Source of the DNA: an uncultured Eubacteriales bacterium
Lineage (GTDB): Bacteria > Bacillota > Clostridia > Oscillospirales > Oscillospiraceae
Length of the DNA: 15,639 bases
Assembly (NCBI GenBank): GCA_900548795.1
Contig: URLT01000037.1
Coordinates: 1-15,639 of the forward strand
Direction of reading: 5' to 3'
Every line of letters starts with the position of its first letter. Within the stretch, counting starts at the first letter, position 1. Shown piece after piece: positions 8,201 to 15,228 of the stretch. The notes beneath the pieces were generated by a model that saw nothing but the letters and a program-made list of their open reading frames with translations, searched no databases and was not told where the DNA came from. The position numbers were made by a program, and so were the translations under genes.

Positions 8201-9516
8201 TCGCGGATGCGCACGGCGCCGATCTCGATGATGGTGTCCTTAAAGGCGGAAAGGCCGGTCGTCTCGAGGTCAAAGGCGATGAATTCGCCCAAAAGCGGTA
8301 TATTTCCGCTGCCGTGAACGGCAATGCGGTCGTCGACGTCGTTGACGTAGTAGCCCTCGCAGCCGTAGAGCACCTTAATCCTCTGATCCGTCCCGGCGAC
8401 CTTGGCCTTTTCGGCGGCCTTCATCGCATCCGGGAAGGCCGAGGCCACGCCGTGGTCGGTGATGGCAACGGCGCGGTGCCCCCAGCGCGCCGCCGTAGAG
8501 ACGGCGTCGCCGGCCTTTGTCAGCGCGTCCATCATGGACATGGACGTATGCAGATGCAGCTCGACGCGCTTTTGCTCGGCCGTGTCCTCGCGCTTCGGCG
8601 CCTTGCCCTCCATGACGGCGAAGGGCTTGACGACCATTTCCTTGGAATATTCGTCGTAGTCGAGCTTGCCCTGCACGCGCAGCCAGCCGCCCGGCTTTTT
8701 CACGCCGTCGGTGAGCGGCTTGCCGGTGTCGCCCTTGAAAAATCCGCTGACGCGCACCGAGCCGGTATAGTCGGTCATGTCAAAATTCACGACCGTGGCC
8801 GTGCCCTTGCGCACCTCGCGGTGGTCAACGGAAAACACGCGCCCCTCGATGATGACGCGCTCGTCCTGAAGCTCCTGCCGGATCTCCCGCATGGGCAGCG
8901 CCGCGCCCTGAAAGGGCTTCCCATAGATCATACTCGGTCCGTCGGCCTTCTGCTGCTGCTTTTCCGGGGCGGAGAAGCTCGGCTTCGGCAGCTCGGCGGC
9001 GGCCTTGCGGCGAAGCTGCTCCGTCTGGGCGATCGCGTCGTCAGCCGCGTCGCCGCCGGTCAGCTCGATCTCGGGCTGCACGCCGAAGCGCTCCTTGAGA
9101 TAGCGCGTCAGCGCCGGAAGATGCGGCATCAGCGCCTCTCGGCCGAAGCTCAGGAGCTGCAAGCCGAGCCTGTCCGCGCCGACCGTCCACGTTGCCCCGG
9201 CCAGCATCGAGGCCGCCGGACTGAACGCGTCGATCAGCACGGCGCTCAGCTCGAGCGGGTCGATCCGCTCAAGCGTCTGCGGCGGAAACTGCGGATGCAG
9301 CAGCACCTCGTCCATGCCGTAGAGCGACGCCAGCTCGGTCTGCATCCGCTCGACGGACGCGCGCGGCACGTAGTCGGCAAAGCGCGTTTTCAGCTCGATG
9401 CATTTGCGCTCCCGGTCGATCGTTGCGTGGCAGACCTCCGCCTGCTGCAGAGGGGCAAGCAGCGGCTCCTCCGGCTGATATTCATAAAACAGGTCTAAAA
9501 TCGGATAGGAATTCAT
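5212..9516 (-). CDS. polC: DNA polymerase III alpha subunit, PolC type
   Basis: PolC is the main replicative polymerase of Firmicutes, with built-in 3'-5' proofreading. It has 1434 residues, against 1437 in B. subtilis. Domains in order: N-terminal domain (1-200); OB fold (about 218-305); PHP part 1 beginning ELHLHTSMSMMD (about 319-330); a DnaQ-like exonuclease inserted at about 411-580 with all three motifs intact (DLETTG at 416-421, HNADFDVGFL near 496, HRASDDALTCGYL near 554); PHP part 2; polymerase core with a Cys zinc-binding segment (CPKC near 902, CPQC near 927) and the catalytic PDIDLNFSGEY near 955; and a C-terminal clamp-binding motif QMTLF at the last five residues. The ATG at 9516 has GGGAG upstream. 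It is last in the pyrH-ispG cluster but separated from ispG by a palindromic insertion and a hairpin. Confidence 0.98.
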   Translation of the reverse strand: MNSYPILDLFYEYQPEEPLLAPLQQAEVCHATIDRERKCIELKTRFADYVPRASVERMQTELASLYGMDEVLLHPQFPPQTLERIDPLELSAVLIDAFSPAASMLAGATWTVGADRLGLQLLSFGREALMPHLPALTRYLKERFGVQPEIELTGGDAADDAIAQTEQLRRKAAAELPKPSFSAPEKQQQKADGPSMIYGKPFQGAALPMREIRQELQDERVIIEGRVFSVDHREVRKGTATVVNFDMTDYTGSVRVSGFFKGDTGKPLTDGVKKPGGWLRVQGKLDYDEYSKEMVVKPFAVMEGKAPKREDTAEQKRVELHLHTSMSMMDALTKAGDAVSTAARWGHRAVAITDHGVASAFPDAMKAAEKAKVAGTDQRIKVLYGCEGYYVNDVDDRIAVHGSGNIPLLGEFIAFDLETTGLSAFKDTIIEIGAVRIRDGEPVETFQTFVAPGRHLSPKIIELTGITDEMLRGAPELHDVLPQFLSFCGDRPLVAHNADFDVGFLTAACERERIAFDPTYMDTLILAQNLMPQLNKFKLDIVANALSLPEFQHHRASDDALTCGYLYLRFAKMLQERGLQEIGQINEAMAELRSGARISDRRAKHIIVFAKNQTGLRNLYHIISDAHLKFFKRNPRMPKSELLRYREGLIIGSACEAGELFQAVLQHKSHAELKRIASFYDFLEIQPISNNRFMLENGTVETEEQLRDFNRTVVALGEELGKPVCATGDVHFLNPEEEIYRRILLASKGFEDCDRPNPLYFHTTDEMLEEFSYLGAEKALEVVVTNPNHIADQCETIRPVPHNLFAPKIENSVEDLKSLVYGKMHRLYGDNPPEIVTKRVQTELGDIINCHYDVIYMSAQKLVQNSLEHGYLVGSRGSVGSSLVAFMSGITEVNSLPPHYRCPKCKYCTFDVPDGINCGADLPDDVCPQCGAKLEKDGFNIPFETFLGFGGDKVPDIDLNFSGEYQSRAHQYCIEMFGASHVFRAGTIGTVAEKTAYGYVKKYLAERGRTASRAEENRLAAGCVDVRRTTGQHPGGLVVIPQENEIWDFCPVQHPADDVHTDIITTHFEYHSMEENLLKLDMLGHDDPTMIRMMEDMTGVNAQEIPLDDKDTMSIFVSSKVLGYEHDKLLTEVGTVGIPEFGTSFTRGMLMDTKPTQFDTLIRLSGFSHGTDVWLGNAKDLILSGTASVNQAIGCRDDIMLYLIKCGLPEKRAFKFMEAVRKGAIHKGKPWPEGIEDEMREHQVPEWYIDSCKKIKYLFPKAHAAAYVMMAFRIAWFKVHHPLAFYAAYFYRRSQKDGFDAAMMTHGIETVKEHIKSISENPDRTAKEDDLITTLEVCYEFYLRGFEFAPIDLYESDSIKFLMKDGRLLPPFVSVSGLGETAARDIVAGREGKHFISIEEFSAACPKVSKTHIENLRIAGAFGDLPDTSQMTLF

Positions 9517-9531
9517 GCTTTCTCCCGCAAT

Positions 9532-9561
9532 GGCGTGCGCCGAACCGCTCCGGCGCACGCC
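9532..9561 (-). promoter_or_regulatory. Strong GC-rich hairpin in the polC leader
   Basis: Perfect 11-bp arms (9532-9542 and 9551-9561) enclose an 8-base loop. In the polC mRNA the hairpin ends about 9 bases before the GGGAG ribosome binding site. No U tract follows on the polC strand, so it is not a standard terminator for upstream transcripts. Plausible roles are protecting a processed 5' end or modulating ribosome access to polC. The structure is seen directly; the role is inference. Confidence 0.6.
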
Positions 9562-9574
9562 ACGTTCTTGTCTT

Positions 9575-9739
9575 TAGGGAACCTCTGATTAAATCGCAAG
9601 AGCGGTCAGCGAAGGATTTTGTTCCAAATTGAGGTTTGGAAATCGCAGGAATCCTTTACGTATTTCAAGATTTTCAAACCGATTAGTTGGGGCAAAAGAC
9701 CCACTGACTGCCGCAGCCGATTGATTCAGATGTTCCTTA
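9575..9739. mobile_element. MITE-like palindromic element with TA target duplication
   Basis: The element runs 9577-9737 (161 bp), flanked by TA at 9575-9576 and 9738-9739. Its ends are inverted repeats: the outer 21 bases of the two ends (starting GGGAACCTCTGA at left and AGGAACATCTGA when the right end is reversed) agree at 17 positions. With small gaps, the complementarity continues for roughly 70 bases per arm, including GTCAG near base 30 and GGTTTGRAAATC near the centre, so the whole element can fold into one long imperfect hairpin. It is AT-richer than its surroundings and has no coding capacity. The right TA lies inside the ispG stop codon; both the occupied and the deduced empty site read TAA. 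A TA target suggests a Tc1/mariner/IS630-like mobilising transposase, which is inference. A conserved non-mobile RNA structure is the alternative. Confidence 0.7.
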
Positions 9740-10771
9740 TAGTTTTTCAACGTAGCGCAGCAGCGCGCCAAGCAGCTCGTCATAGGGCAGCTTCTCCTTC
9801 AGCTCGCCCTTGACGAACAGGACGCCGCAGCCGTCGCCGCCGGCAATGCCGACGTCGGCCTCACGCGCCTCGCCGGGCCCGTTGACGATGCAGCCCATAA
9901 CGGCGACCGTGATGTCCTTGTCCACGTCGGCCAGCGCGCTCTCGGCGCGTTTGGCGAGGTTGATGAGGTCGATCTTTGTCCGGCCGCAGGTCGGGCAGGA
10001 GATAAAATTCACGCCCCGGCGCAGCCCGGCGGCCTTCAGAATGGCCTTGGCCGCCTTGACCTCCTCGACGGGGTCATCCGTCAGCGAGACGCGGATCGTA
10101 TCGCCTATGCCCATGCAGAGCAGACCGCCGATGCCCATGGCGGACTTGATCGTGCCCATGTATTTTGTGCCCGTTTCAGTCACGCCGAGGTGCAGCGGAT
10201 AATCCGACCGCTCGGAGAACAGGCGATAGGCCTGCATCATCAGCGGCACGGAGCTGGATTTCATCGACACGCAGGTGTCGTAAAAGCCGAATTTTTCAAG
10301 CAGCGCGATGTGCGAAAACGCGCTCTCGACCAGCGCCTCGGGCGTCGGATGGCCGTATTTTTCCAGCAGTCTTTTGTCCAGACTGCCGCCGTTGACGCCG
10401 ATGCGGATGGGGATATGATGCGCTTTGCAGCAGTCGACGACCGCCTTCACACGCGCCTCGCCGCCGATGTTGCCGGGGTTGATGCGGATCTTGGCCGCGC
10501 CGTTTTCGGCGGCGGCAAGCGCCAGCCGATAGTCAAAATGGATGTCGGCCACGAGCGGCAGCGGCGAGCGCTGCGCGATCTTGCCGAAGGCCTCGGCGGC
10601 CTCCATGTCCAGAACGGACAGGCGCACCAGCTCGCACCCGGCGCGGCGCAGCGCCTCGATCTGCTCGAGGCAGCCGTCGATGTTTGTGTTGGGGATGTTC
10701 AGCATGGACTGGATCGACACCGGCGCACCGCCGCCGATCTTCAGCCCGCCGACCGTAATTTGTCTGGTCAT
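9737..10771 (-). CDS. ispG: 4-hydroxy-3-methylbut-2-enyl diphosphate synthase IspG (GcpE)
   Basis: IspG is the 4Fe-4S enzyme of the MEP pathway that converts methylerythritol cyclodiphosphate to HMBPP. The product is the short bacterial form with 344 residues: an N-terminal TIM barrel (MTRQITVGGLKIGGGAPVSIQSM at the start, ADIHFDYRLAL at 75-85, KIRINPGNIG at 94-103) and a C-terminal cluster domain with the three cluster cysteines Cys259 and Cys262 (CPTCGR) and Cys294 (GCIVNGPGE), with Glu301 as the fourth ligand. The ATG at 10771 has AGGAG six bases upstream, overlapping the rseP stop (8-bp gap). A longer upstream frame is only a shadow of rseP. It shares a transcription unit with dxr, another MEP enzyme. 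Its stop codon is the insertion site of the palindromic element. Confidence 0.97.
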   Translation of the reverse strand: MTRQITVGGLKIGGGAPVSIQSMLNIPNTNIDGCLEQIEALRRAGCELVRLSVLDMEAAEAFGKIAQRSPLPLVADIHFDYRLALAAAENGAAKIRINPGNIGGEARVKAVVDCCKAHHIPIRIGVNGGSLDKRLLEKYGHPTPEALVESAFSHIALLEKFGFYDTCVSMKSSSVPLMMQAYRLFSERSDYPLHLGVTETGTKYMGTIKSAMGIGGLLCMGIGDTIRVSLTDDPVEEVKAAKAILKAAGLRRGVNFISCPTCGRTKIDLINLAKRAESALADVDKDITVAVMGCIVNGPGEAREADVGIAGGDGCGVLFVKGELKEKLPYDELLGALLRYVEKL

Positions 10772-10779
10772 ATTTTCTC

Positions 10780-11829
10780 CTAAAACAGCTTTATAACATC
10801 CTGCACGGCGATGAACGCCATCAGCGCCAGCAGCAGGATCATAAAGCCCGCGTGCAGATAGCCCTCGATCTTCGGATTGAGCTTTCTGCGGATGATTTTT
10901 TCGATCACAAAGCTCAGCAGCATACACACCACGCGGCCGCCGTCGAGCGCGGGGATGGGCAGCAGGTTCATCACGGCCAGATTGACCGCGATCAGCGCGA
11001 ACAGGTAGACCTCGTTGGCGATGCCCTCGCCGATGTTCCCGGCCGCGCTCCCCTGCTCGCTGACGACCGCGACGATGCCGACCGGGCCGGACAGATCCTT
11101 CACCCCGGCTCTGCCGCCCACGAGATCCTGCAGAGACAGACGCACCAGACGCACAAAGTCGCGGCAGCTATTCCACGAATATGAGATCACGCCGCCGACG
11201 GTTTTATCTTGATATTCCACGTTGAAGCCGTAGCGCAGGTCGTCCGCGTCTCCGTAGTCGCGCACCATGGGCACGTCGTGCAGCGCGAGCTTCTTGCCGT
11301 CGCGGATGACGACCAGCTCCTGTTTTCCGCTCGTGTTGCGGTCAAGCAGCATGGTGATGTCCTGCTGGACGTAGACGCGCTCGCCGTTGACGGAATAGAT
11401 CTCGTCTCCGGCCTGAAGCTGGCCGGCAAACGGCCGCTCCGGCTGGATGCTCGCAACGGTTCTCGTGGGCACGATCTCAAAGGAGACGCTCACGAGCAGC
11501 AGCATCATCACAAGCCCCGCCAGCAGGTTCATCATTGAGCCTGCGATTAAAATGATAAAGCGCTTCCAGATCGACGCATTCGTGAACGCGCGCGGATCGT
11601 CGCTGTCGCCGTCCTCGCCCTCCATGGCGCAGTAGCCGCCGATGGGGATGCAGCGCAGGGCGTAGAGCGTCTCGCCCTTTTGCTTTTTCCAAATGGCCGG
11701 CCCCATAAAGAGCGAAAATTCGTTCACGCGCACGCCGAAGAGCTTCGCCGTGATGAAATGGCCGAATTCATGCACAAGGATCAGCAGGCCGAAGAGCAGA
11801 ATTGCCAGAACGATATAAAAAACGATCAT
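10780..11829 (-). CDS. rseP: Site-2 intramembrane zinc metalloprotease RseP/RasP
   Basis: This S2P-family membrane protease cleaves anti-sigma factors, signal-peptide remnants and other membrane substrates within the bilayer. The product has 349 residues. The zinc motif HEFGH is at 20-24 in the first membrane helix, a PDZ domain is at about 120-185 (including the GDEIYSVNGE loop at 141-150), and the third zinc ligand lies in LPIPALDGGR (290-299, Asp296). Further membrane segments are near 91-115, 272-290 and 325-343. A TGAGGTGA ribosome binding site precedes the ATG. It sits 9 bp after dxr and 8 bp before ispG, as in many Clostridia. Which substrate it cuts cannot be told from this window; in B. 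subtilis RasP acts on RsiW and FtsL. Confidence 0.96.
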   Translation of the reverse strand: MIVFYIVLAILLFGLLILVHEFGHFITAKLFGVRVNEFSLFMGPAIWKKQKGETLYALRCIPIGGYCAMEGEDGDSDDPRAFTNASIWKRFIILIAGSMMNLLAGLVMMLLLVSVSFEIVPTRTVASIQPERPFAGQLQAGDEIYSVNGERVYVQQDITMLLDRNTSGKQELVVIRDGKKLALHDVPMVRDYGDADDLRYGFNVEYQDKTVGGVISYSWNSCRDFVRLVRLSLQDLVGGRAGVKDLSGPVGIVAVVSEQGSAAGNIGEGIANEVYLFALIAVNLAVMNLLPIPALDGGRVVCMLLSFVIEKIIRRKLNPKIEGYLHAGFMILLLALMAFIAVQDVIKLF

Positions 11830-11838
11830 AGATTCACC

Positions 11839-12984
11839 TCAGAATTCCGCGAGCACCACGTTTCGCGCGGCGGCGTCCGCCGCGAGCAGCGCTTCGAGAT
11901 CCGGCCGCGCAACAAAGTCGACGGCGTCCGTCGCCCTGCGCACGAGCCGCGCAATGTCATAAAAGCCGATGCGGTCTTGAAGGAACAGCGCAACGGCGGC
12001 CTCGTTCGCGCCGTTCATAGCCGCGCAGACGTTTCCGCCGCGCTCGGCCGCCTCCTCGGCAAGCGCAAGGCATGGGAACGCCTCGCGGTCGGGGCGGTCG
12101 AAGGTCAGCGCGCCGCAGCTCAGCAGATCGAGCGGCGGCTCGGGGTTTTCCGTGCGGAAGGGATAGGTCATGGCAAGACGGATCGGAATGCGCATATCCG
12201 GCACGCCGAGCTGCGCCAGCACCGCGCCGTCGCGGAACTCCACGAGCGAATGCACGATGCTCTGCCGGTGGATGACCACGTCCACCTGCGACAGCGGCAG
12301 GTCATACAGCCGCATGGCCTCGATGACCTCGAGCCCCTTGTTCATCAGCGTGGCGCAGTCGACCGTGATCTTCGCGCCCATGCGCCAGTTCGGGTGCCTG
12401 AGCGCGTCGGCCTTGGTCACGCCGCGCAGCTCCTCCGGCTTTTTGCCGAAAAACGGGCCGCCCGAGCAGGTCAGGATCAGGCGGCGGATCTCCTCCTTGC
12501 CGTGCGCACCCATCAGGCACTGAAAAATGGCCGAGTGCTCGGAGTCCACCGGGATGATCTCCGCCCCGGAGGCACGCGCCGCCGCCATGACCAGCTCCCC
12601 GGCGCAGACGAGCGTTTCTTTGTTGGCAAGTGCGATGCGCTTTTTCTTTGCGATCGCAGCCAGCGTCGGCCTGAGGCCGACCATGCCGACCACCGCCGTC
12701 ACGACGGTGTCCGCCTCGTCCAGCTCGGCCGCCTCGATCAGGCCGTCCATGCCGGAACGCACGCGGATCGGCAGATCGGCAATGCGCGCACGCAGCGCGT
12801 CGGCCGCCTGCTCCGTCGCCATCACGGCCAGAGACGGCCGGAATTTGCGGCACTGCTCGGCCATGCGCTCGACGTTGCTCCCGGCCGTGAGCGCCGCCAC
12901 GCGGACGGAGAGCTGCTCGGCGACCTCAAGGGTCTGCCGGCCGATCGAGCCGGTGCTTCCGAGGATCGATAAGCTCTGCGTCAT
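11839..12984 (-). CDS. dxr: 1-deoxy-D-xylulose-5-phosphate reductoisomerase
   Basis: Dxr commits DXP to the MEP isoprenoid pathway, using NADPH and a divalent metal. The product has 381 residues, against about 383 in B. subtilis. The NADPH-binding GSTGSIG is at 9-15, ANKETLV at 120-126, the metal ligands are Asp147 and Glu149 (VDSEH) and Glu219 (MNKGLE), and the substrate loop includes HPNWRMG at 197-203. The chosen start is the ATG at 12984, which places MTQSLSILGSTGSIG at the N-terminus as is usual. Its ribosome binding site is weak (GGTG overlapping the cdsA stop), so translation is probably coupled to cdsA, whose stop lies only 4 bases upstream. An in-frame TTG at 12999 would overlap cdsA and add five residues. 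Confidence 0.97.
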   Translation of the reverse strand: MTQSLSILGSTGSIGRQTLEVAEQLSVRVAALTAGSNVERMAEQCRKFRPSLAVMATEQAADALRARIADLPIRVRSGMDGLIEAAELDEADTVVTAVVGMVGLRPTLAAIAKKKRIALANKETLVCAGELVMAAARASGAEIIPVDSEHSAIFQCLMGAHGKEEIRRLILTCSGGPFFGKKPEELRGVTKADALRHPNWRMGAKITVDCATLMNKGLEVIEAMRLYDLPLSQVDVVIHRQSIVHSLVEFRDGAVLAQLGVPDMRIPIRLAMTYPFRTENPEPPLDLLSCGALTFDRPDREAFPCLALAEEAAERGGNVCAAMNGANEAAVALFLQDRIGFYDIARLVRRATDAVDFVARPDLEALLAADAAARNVVLAEF

Positions 12985-12988
12985 AGGC

Positions 12989-13834
12989 TTACACCGCAAA
13001 CGGCAGCACCAGCACCAGCAGCTCCGTCAGCGGAGCGACAAGCATGGTGCTGTCAAAGCGGTCAAGGATGCCGCCGTGGCCGGGGATCAGATTGCCGTAG
13101 TCCTTGAGCTTGACCTGACGCTTCACGACCGAGAGCGTCAGGTCGCCGACGACGGACGCCGCCGCGCCGAGGACGCCGTAGATCGGCGCCGTCCAATAAC
13201 GCACGGTCACACCGCAGAATTTCGAGATCAGGAAAAGATAGAGCAGCATGAACGCGATGTTGCAGATCACGCCGCCGATCACGCCCTCCCACGTCTTTTT
13301 CGGGCTGACGACGGGCGCAAGCTTATGCTTGCCGCAGGCTCTGCCGACGAAATACGCGCCGGAATCGGCGATCATCGACAGCAGGAACACCGTCAGCGTC
13401 AGGTACGGGAAGGCATGGTCGGCGTCCATGCAGCGCAGGCGCGCCAGCGAGGCGATCAAAAGCGGATAAATCACGCCGCTGAACACAGCCGCAAAAAGCG
13501 ACGTGAACGACAGCGCTGTGTGCGCGGCCAGCAGCTCGCAGAACAGCGCGACGAAGAACACGAACAGCCCGGCCAGTGCAGCAAGCCACGCCTTCTCGCC
13601 CGTGAGCCGTCCGCTCTGCATCGCCCACGACCACAGAACGGTCGCCACGGCCATGAGCACGGTGCAGCACAGGATGCGCTTGTGCTTCAGGATGCCGGTG
13701 CGCCAGAGCATTTCATATGCGCCGATCGCACAGGCGGCGGCAAAAAGGATCGCCGTCGCGACCGGCGGCAGGAACAGAATGATCGCAAGCAGCAGCGGCA
13801 GGCCGACCGCCGCTGCCAGAATTCTCGTCAGCAT
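12989..13834 (-). CDS. cdsA: Phosphatidate cytidylyltransferase
   Basis: CdsA makes CDP-diacylglycerol from phosphatidic acid and CTP in the membrane, the branch point for phospholipids. The product has 281 residues and about seven or eight hydrophobic segments. The family signature is complete at 235-261: Ser235, Lys-Arg at 238-239, Lys-Asp at 244-245, PGHGG at 251-255 and DRFD at 258-261. The preceding SPKKTWEG (177-184) is also typical. The only sensible start is the ATG at 13834. Its GGAGGT lies 12 bases upstream, longer than optimal, and overlaps the last codons of uppS, whose stop is 3 bases before the ATG, so reinitiation or coupling is likely. Confidence 0.96.
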   Translation of the reverse strand: MLTRILAAAVGLPLLLAIILFLPPVATAILFAAACAIGAYEMLWRTGILKHKRILCCTVLMAVATVLWSWAMQSGRLTGEKAWLAALAGLFVFFVALFCELLAAHTALSFTSLFAAVFSGVIYPLLIASLARLRCMDADHAFPYLTLTVFLLSMIADSGAYFVGRACGKHKLAPVVSPKKTWEGVIGGVICNIAFMLLYLFLISKFCGVTVRYWTAPIYGVLGAAASVVGDLTLSVVKRQVKLKDYGNLIPGHGGILDRFDSTMLVAPLTELLVLVLPFAV

Positions 13835-13837
13835 GGG

Positions 13838-14572
13838 TTATTTTGCACCTCCAAAGCGGCGGTTGCGGTGGTTGAACGCGTCAATCGCCAGATCAAGCTC
13901 CTTCGGGCCGAAGTCCGGCCAGAGGACATCGGTAAAATAATATTCGGCATAGGCCGACTGCCATAACAGAAAATTGGAAATTCTCAGCTCGCCGCCCGGG
14001 CGGATGACCAGCTCCGGGTCGGGGATGCCTGCGGAATACATCAGCTCAGAGAACCGCTGCTCCGTCAGCTCCTCGGGCTTGGCCTCGCCCGCCGCACATT
14101 GCGCGGCAAAGCGCTGCGCCGCGCGCAAAATTTCGGCGCGGCCGCCGTAATTCAGGCAGAAATTCACCTGAACGCCCTCATATTTGGCCGAACGCTCGGC
14201 CGCGATGCGCGCCTCCTCCCGAAGCTCCGGCGACAGGCGGCTCAGGTCGCCGAAGAAGCAAAAGCGCACACGGTTCTTGTCCATATCGGCGATCGCCTCG
14301 CGCAGATAGCGCTCCAGCAGCTCCATGATCGCGTCGACCTCCTCGTCTGAGCGTTTCCAGTTCTCGGTGGAGAAGGCATAGACGGTCAGATAGCTCAGGC
14401 CGATGGATTTGGCGTAGTTTGCGATCGTGCGGAAGGCCTCCGCGCCGACCTTGTGCCCGGCCTGACGCGGCAGACCGCGCCGCTTTGCCCAGCGGCCGTT
14501 GCCGTCCATGACGATGGCGATATGCGTCGGGATCACGCGCGGCGCGGCGGTTTTTTTCTTGCGAAACAGCAT
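13838..14572 (-). CDS. uppS: Undecaprenyl diphosphate synthase (cis-prenyltransferase)
   Basis: UppS extends farnesyl diphosphate with isopentenyl units to the C55 carrier lipid for peptidoglycan. The product has 244 residues. The catalytic MDGNGRWAKRRG starts at residue 22 (Asp23 binds Mg), followed by the GH at 39-40 common to the family, FSTENWKR at 67-74 (FPP site) and the IPP-binding region with Arg191, Arg197 and Ser199 (RPGGELRISNFLLWQ). The Pro192 position is often Thr in relatives (RTGGE or RTSGE); this is a mild variant. The ATG at 14572 has AAGGAG upstream. It feeds on isoprenoids made via Dxr and IspG from the same cluster. It follows frr after an 89-bp gap that holds a long hairpin. 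Confidence 0.97.
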   Translation of the reverse strand: MLFRKKKTAAPRVIPTHIAIVMDGNGRWAKRRGLPRQAGHKVGAEAFRTIANYAKSIGLSYLTVYAFSTENWKRSDEEVDAIMELLERYLREAIADMDKNRVRFCFFGDLSRLSPELREEARIAAERSAKYEGVQVNFCLNYGGRAEILRAAQRFAAQCAAGEAKPEELTEQRFSELMYSAGIPDPELVIRPGGELRISNFLLWQSAYAEYYFTDVLWPDFGPKELDLAIDAFNHRNRRFGGAK

Positions 14573-14599
14573 AGGTTCTCCTTAGAAGCAACACAAAAT

Positions 14600-14651
14600 G
14601 AATGCCATTCGGCGCGGGGCTGCAAAGCGCCCCGCGCACGGAATGACATTC
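14600..14651 (-). terminator. Long hairpin between frr and uppS, possible partial terminator
   Basis: An outer stem pairs 14600-14610 with 14641-14651 (11 positions, one mismatch). An inner perfect 9-bp GC-rich stem pairs 14612-14620 with 14629-14637. The inner loop is 8 bases and a small asymmetric bulge separates the stems. On the coding strand it is followed by ATTTTGTGTT, a weak U tract, about 20 bases before the uppS ribosome binding site. It lies 10 bp past the frr stop. A leaky terminator that lowers expression of the genes after frr, or an mRNA processing or stability element, are both plausible; it cannot be a complete stop unless uppS has its own promoter, which I do not see. Confidence 0.5.
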
Positions 14652-14661
14652 GTTCGACGGA

Positions 14662-15216
14662 TCAGATCTCCATCAGTTCCTTTTCCTTGACGGCGCAGGC
14701 GTCGTCGACCTTCTTGATATACTTATCCGTCAGCTCCTGCAGATCCTTCTCGGCCTTTTTCTGGTCGTCCTCGGTGATCTCGGAGTCCTTCTTGAGCTTC
14801 TTGATATAGTCCATGGCGTCGCGGCGGATGTTGCGGACGGCGACCTTACCCTCCTCGCCGTATTTCTTGACCTGCTTGACCAGATCGCGGCGGCGCTCCT
14901 CGGTGAGCTGCGGGAAGACCAGCCGGATCACGCGGCCGTCGTTCTGCGGGTTGATGCCCAGCTCGGAGGTCTGGATGGCCTTTTCGATCTTTTTCAGCAG
15001 CGAGCCGTCCCACGGCTGGATGACCAGCGTGCGGGCGTCCGGCGAGGAGATCGAGCCGACCTGACCGACCGGCGTCTCAACGCCGTAATATTCCACGGTG
15101 ATGCGGTCGAGCACGCGTGCATTGGCGCGTCCGGCGCGGATCGCACCGAAATTCTCCTGAAGAACCTCCAGGGTCTTGTCCATCTTGCGGTTAAATTCCT
15201 TGAAATCTACTGACAT
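14662..15216 (-). CDS. frr: Ribosome recycling factor
   Basis: Frr splits post-termination ribosomes together with EF-G. The product has 184 residues, against about 185 in the family. Domain I helices (residues 1-30 and 105-184) flank a beta domain II. Typical stretches are VLQENFGAIRAGRANARVLDRITVEYYG in pieces near 18-45, ISSPDARTLVIQPWD near 56-70, GINPQNDGRVIRL near 87-99 and the EERRRDLVKQVKKYGEEGKVAVRNIRRDA region near 106-134. The AAGGAGGA ribosome binding site lies within the 12-bp gap after pyrH. The order pyrH-frr is near universal in Firmicutes. Confidence 0.98.
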   Translation of the reverse strand: MSVDFKEFNRKMDKTLEVLQENFGAIRAGRANARVLDRITVEYYGVETPVGQVGSISSPDARTLVIQPWDGSLLKKIEKAIQTSELGINPQNDGRVIRLVFPQLTEERRRDLVKQVKKYGEEGKVAVRNIRRDAMDYIKKLKKDSEITEDDQKKAEKDLQELTDKYIKKVDDACAVKEKELMEI

Positions 15217-15228
15217 GGTGCGTCCTCC

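Noticed and set aside
6262..9498. A 1078-residue open frame on the plus strand opposite polC.
   Set aside because: It is exactly antisense to a full-length, motif-complete polC, lacks recognisable domains, and is rich in Arg/Ala/Leu/Asp as expected when GC-rich coding sequence is read in the opposite strand.
11680..13966. Plus-strand open frames of 430 and 479 residues opposite dxr, cdsA and uppS.
   Set aside because: They are antisense to conserved genes, with His/Arg/Gln-rich compositions typical of shadow translation.
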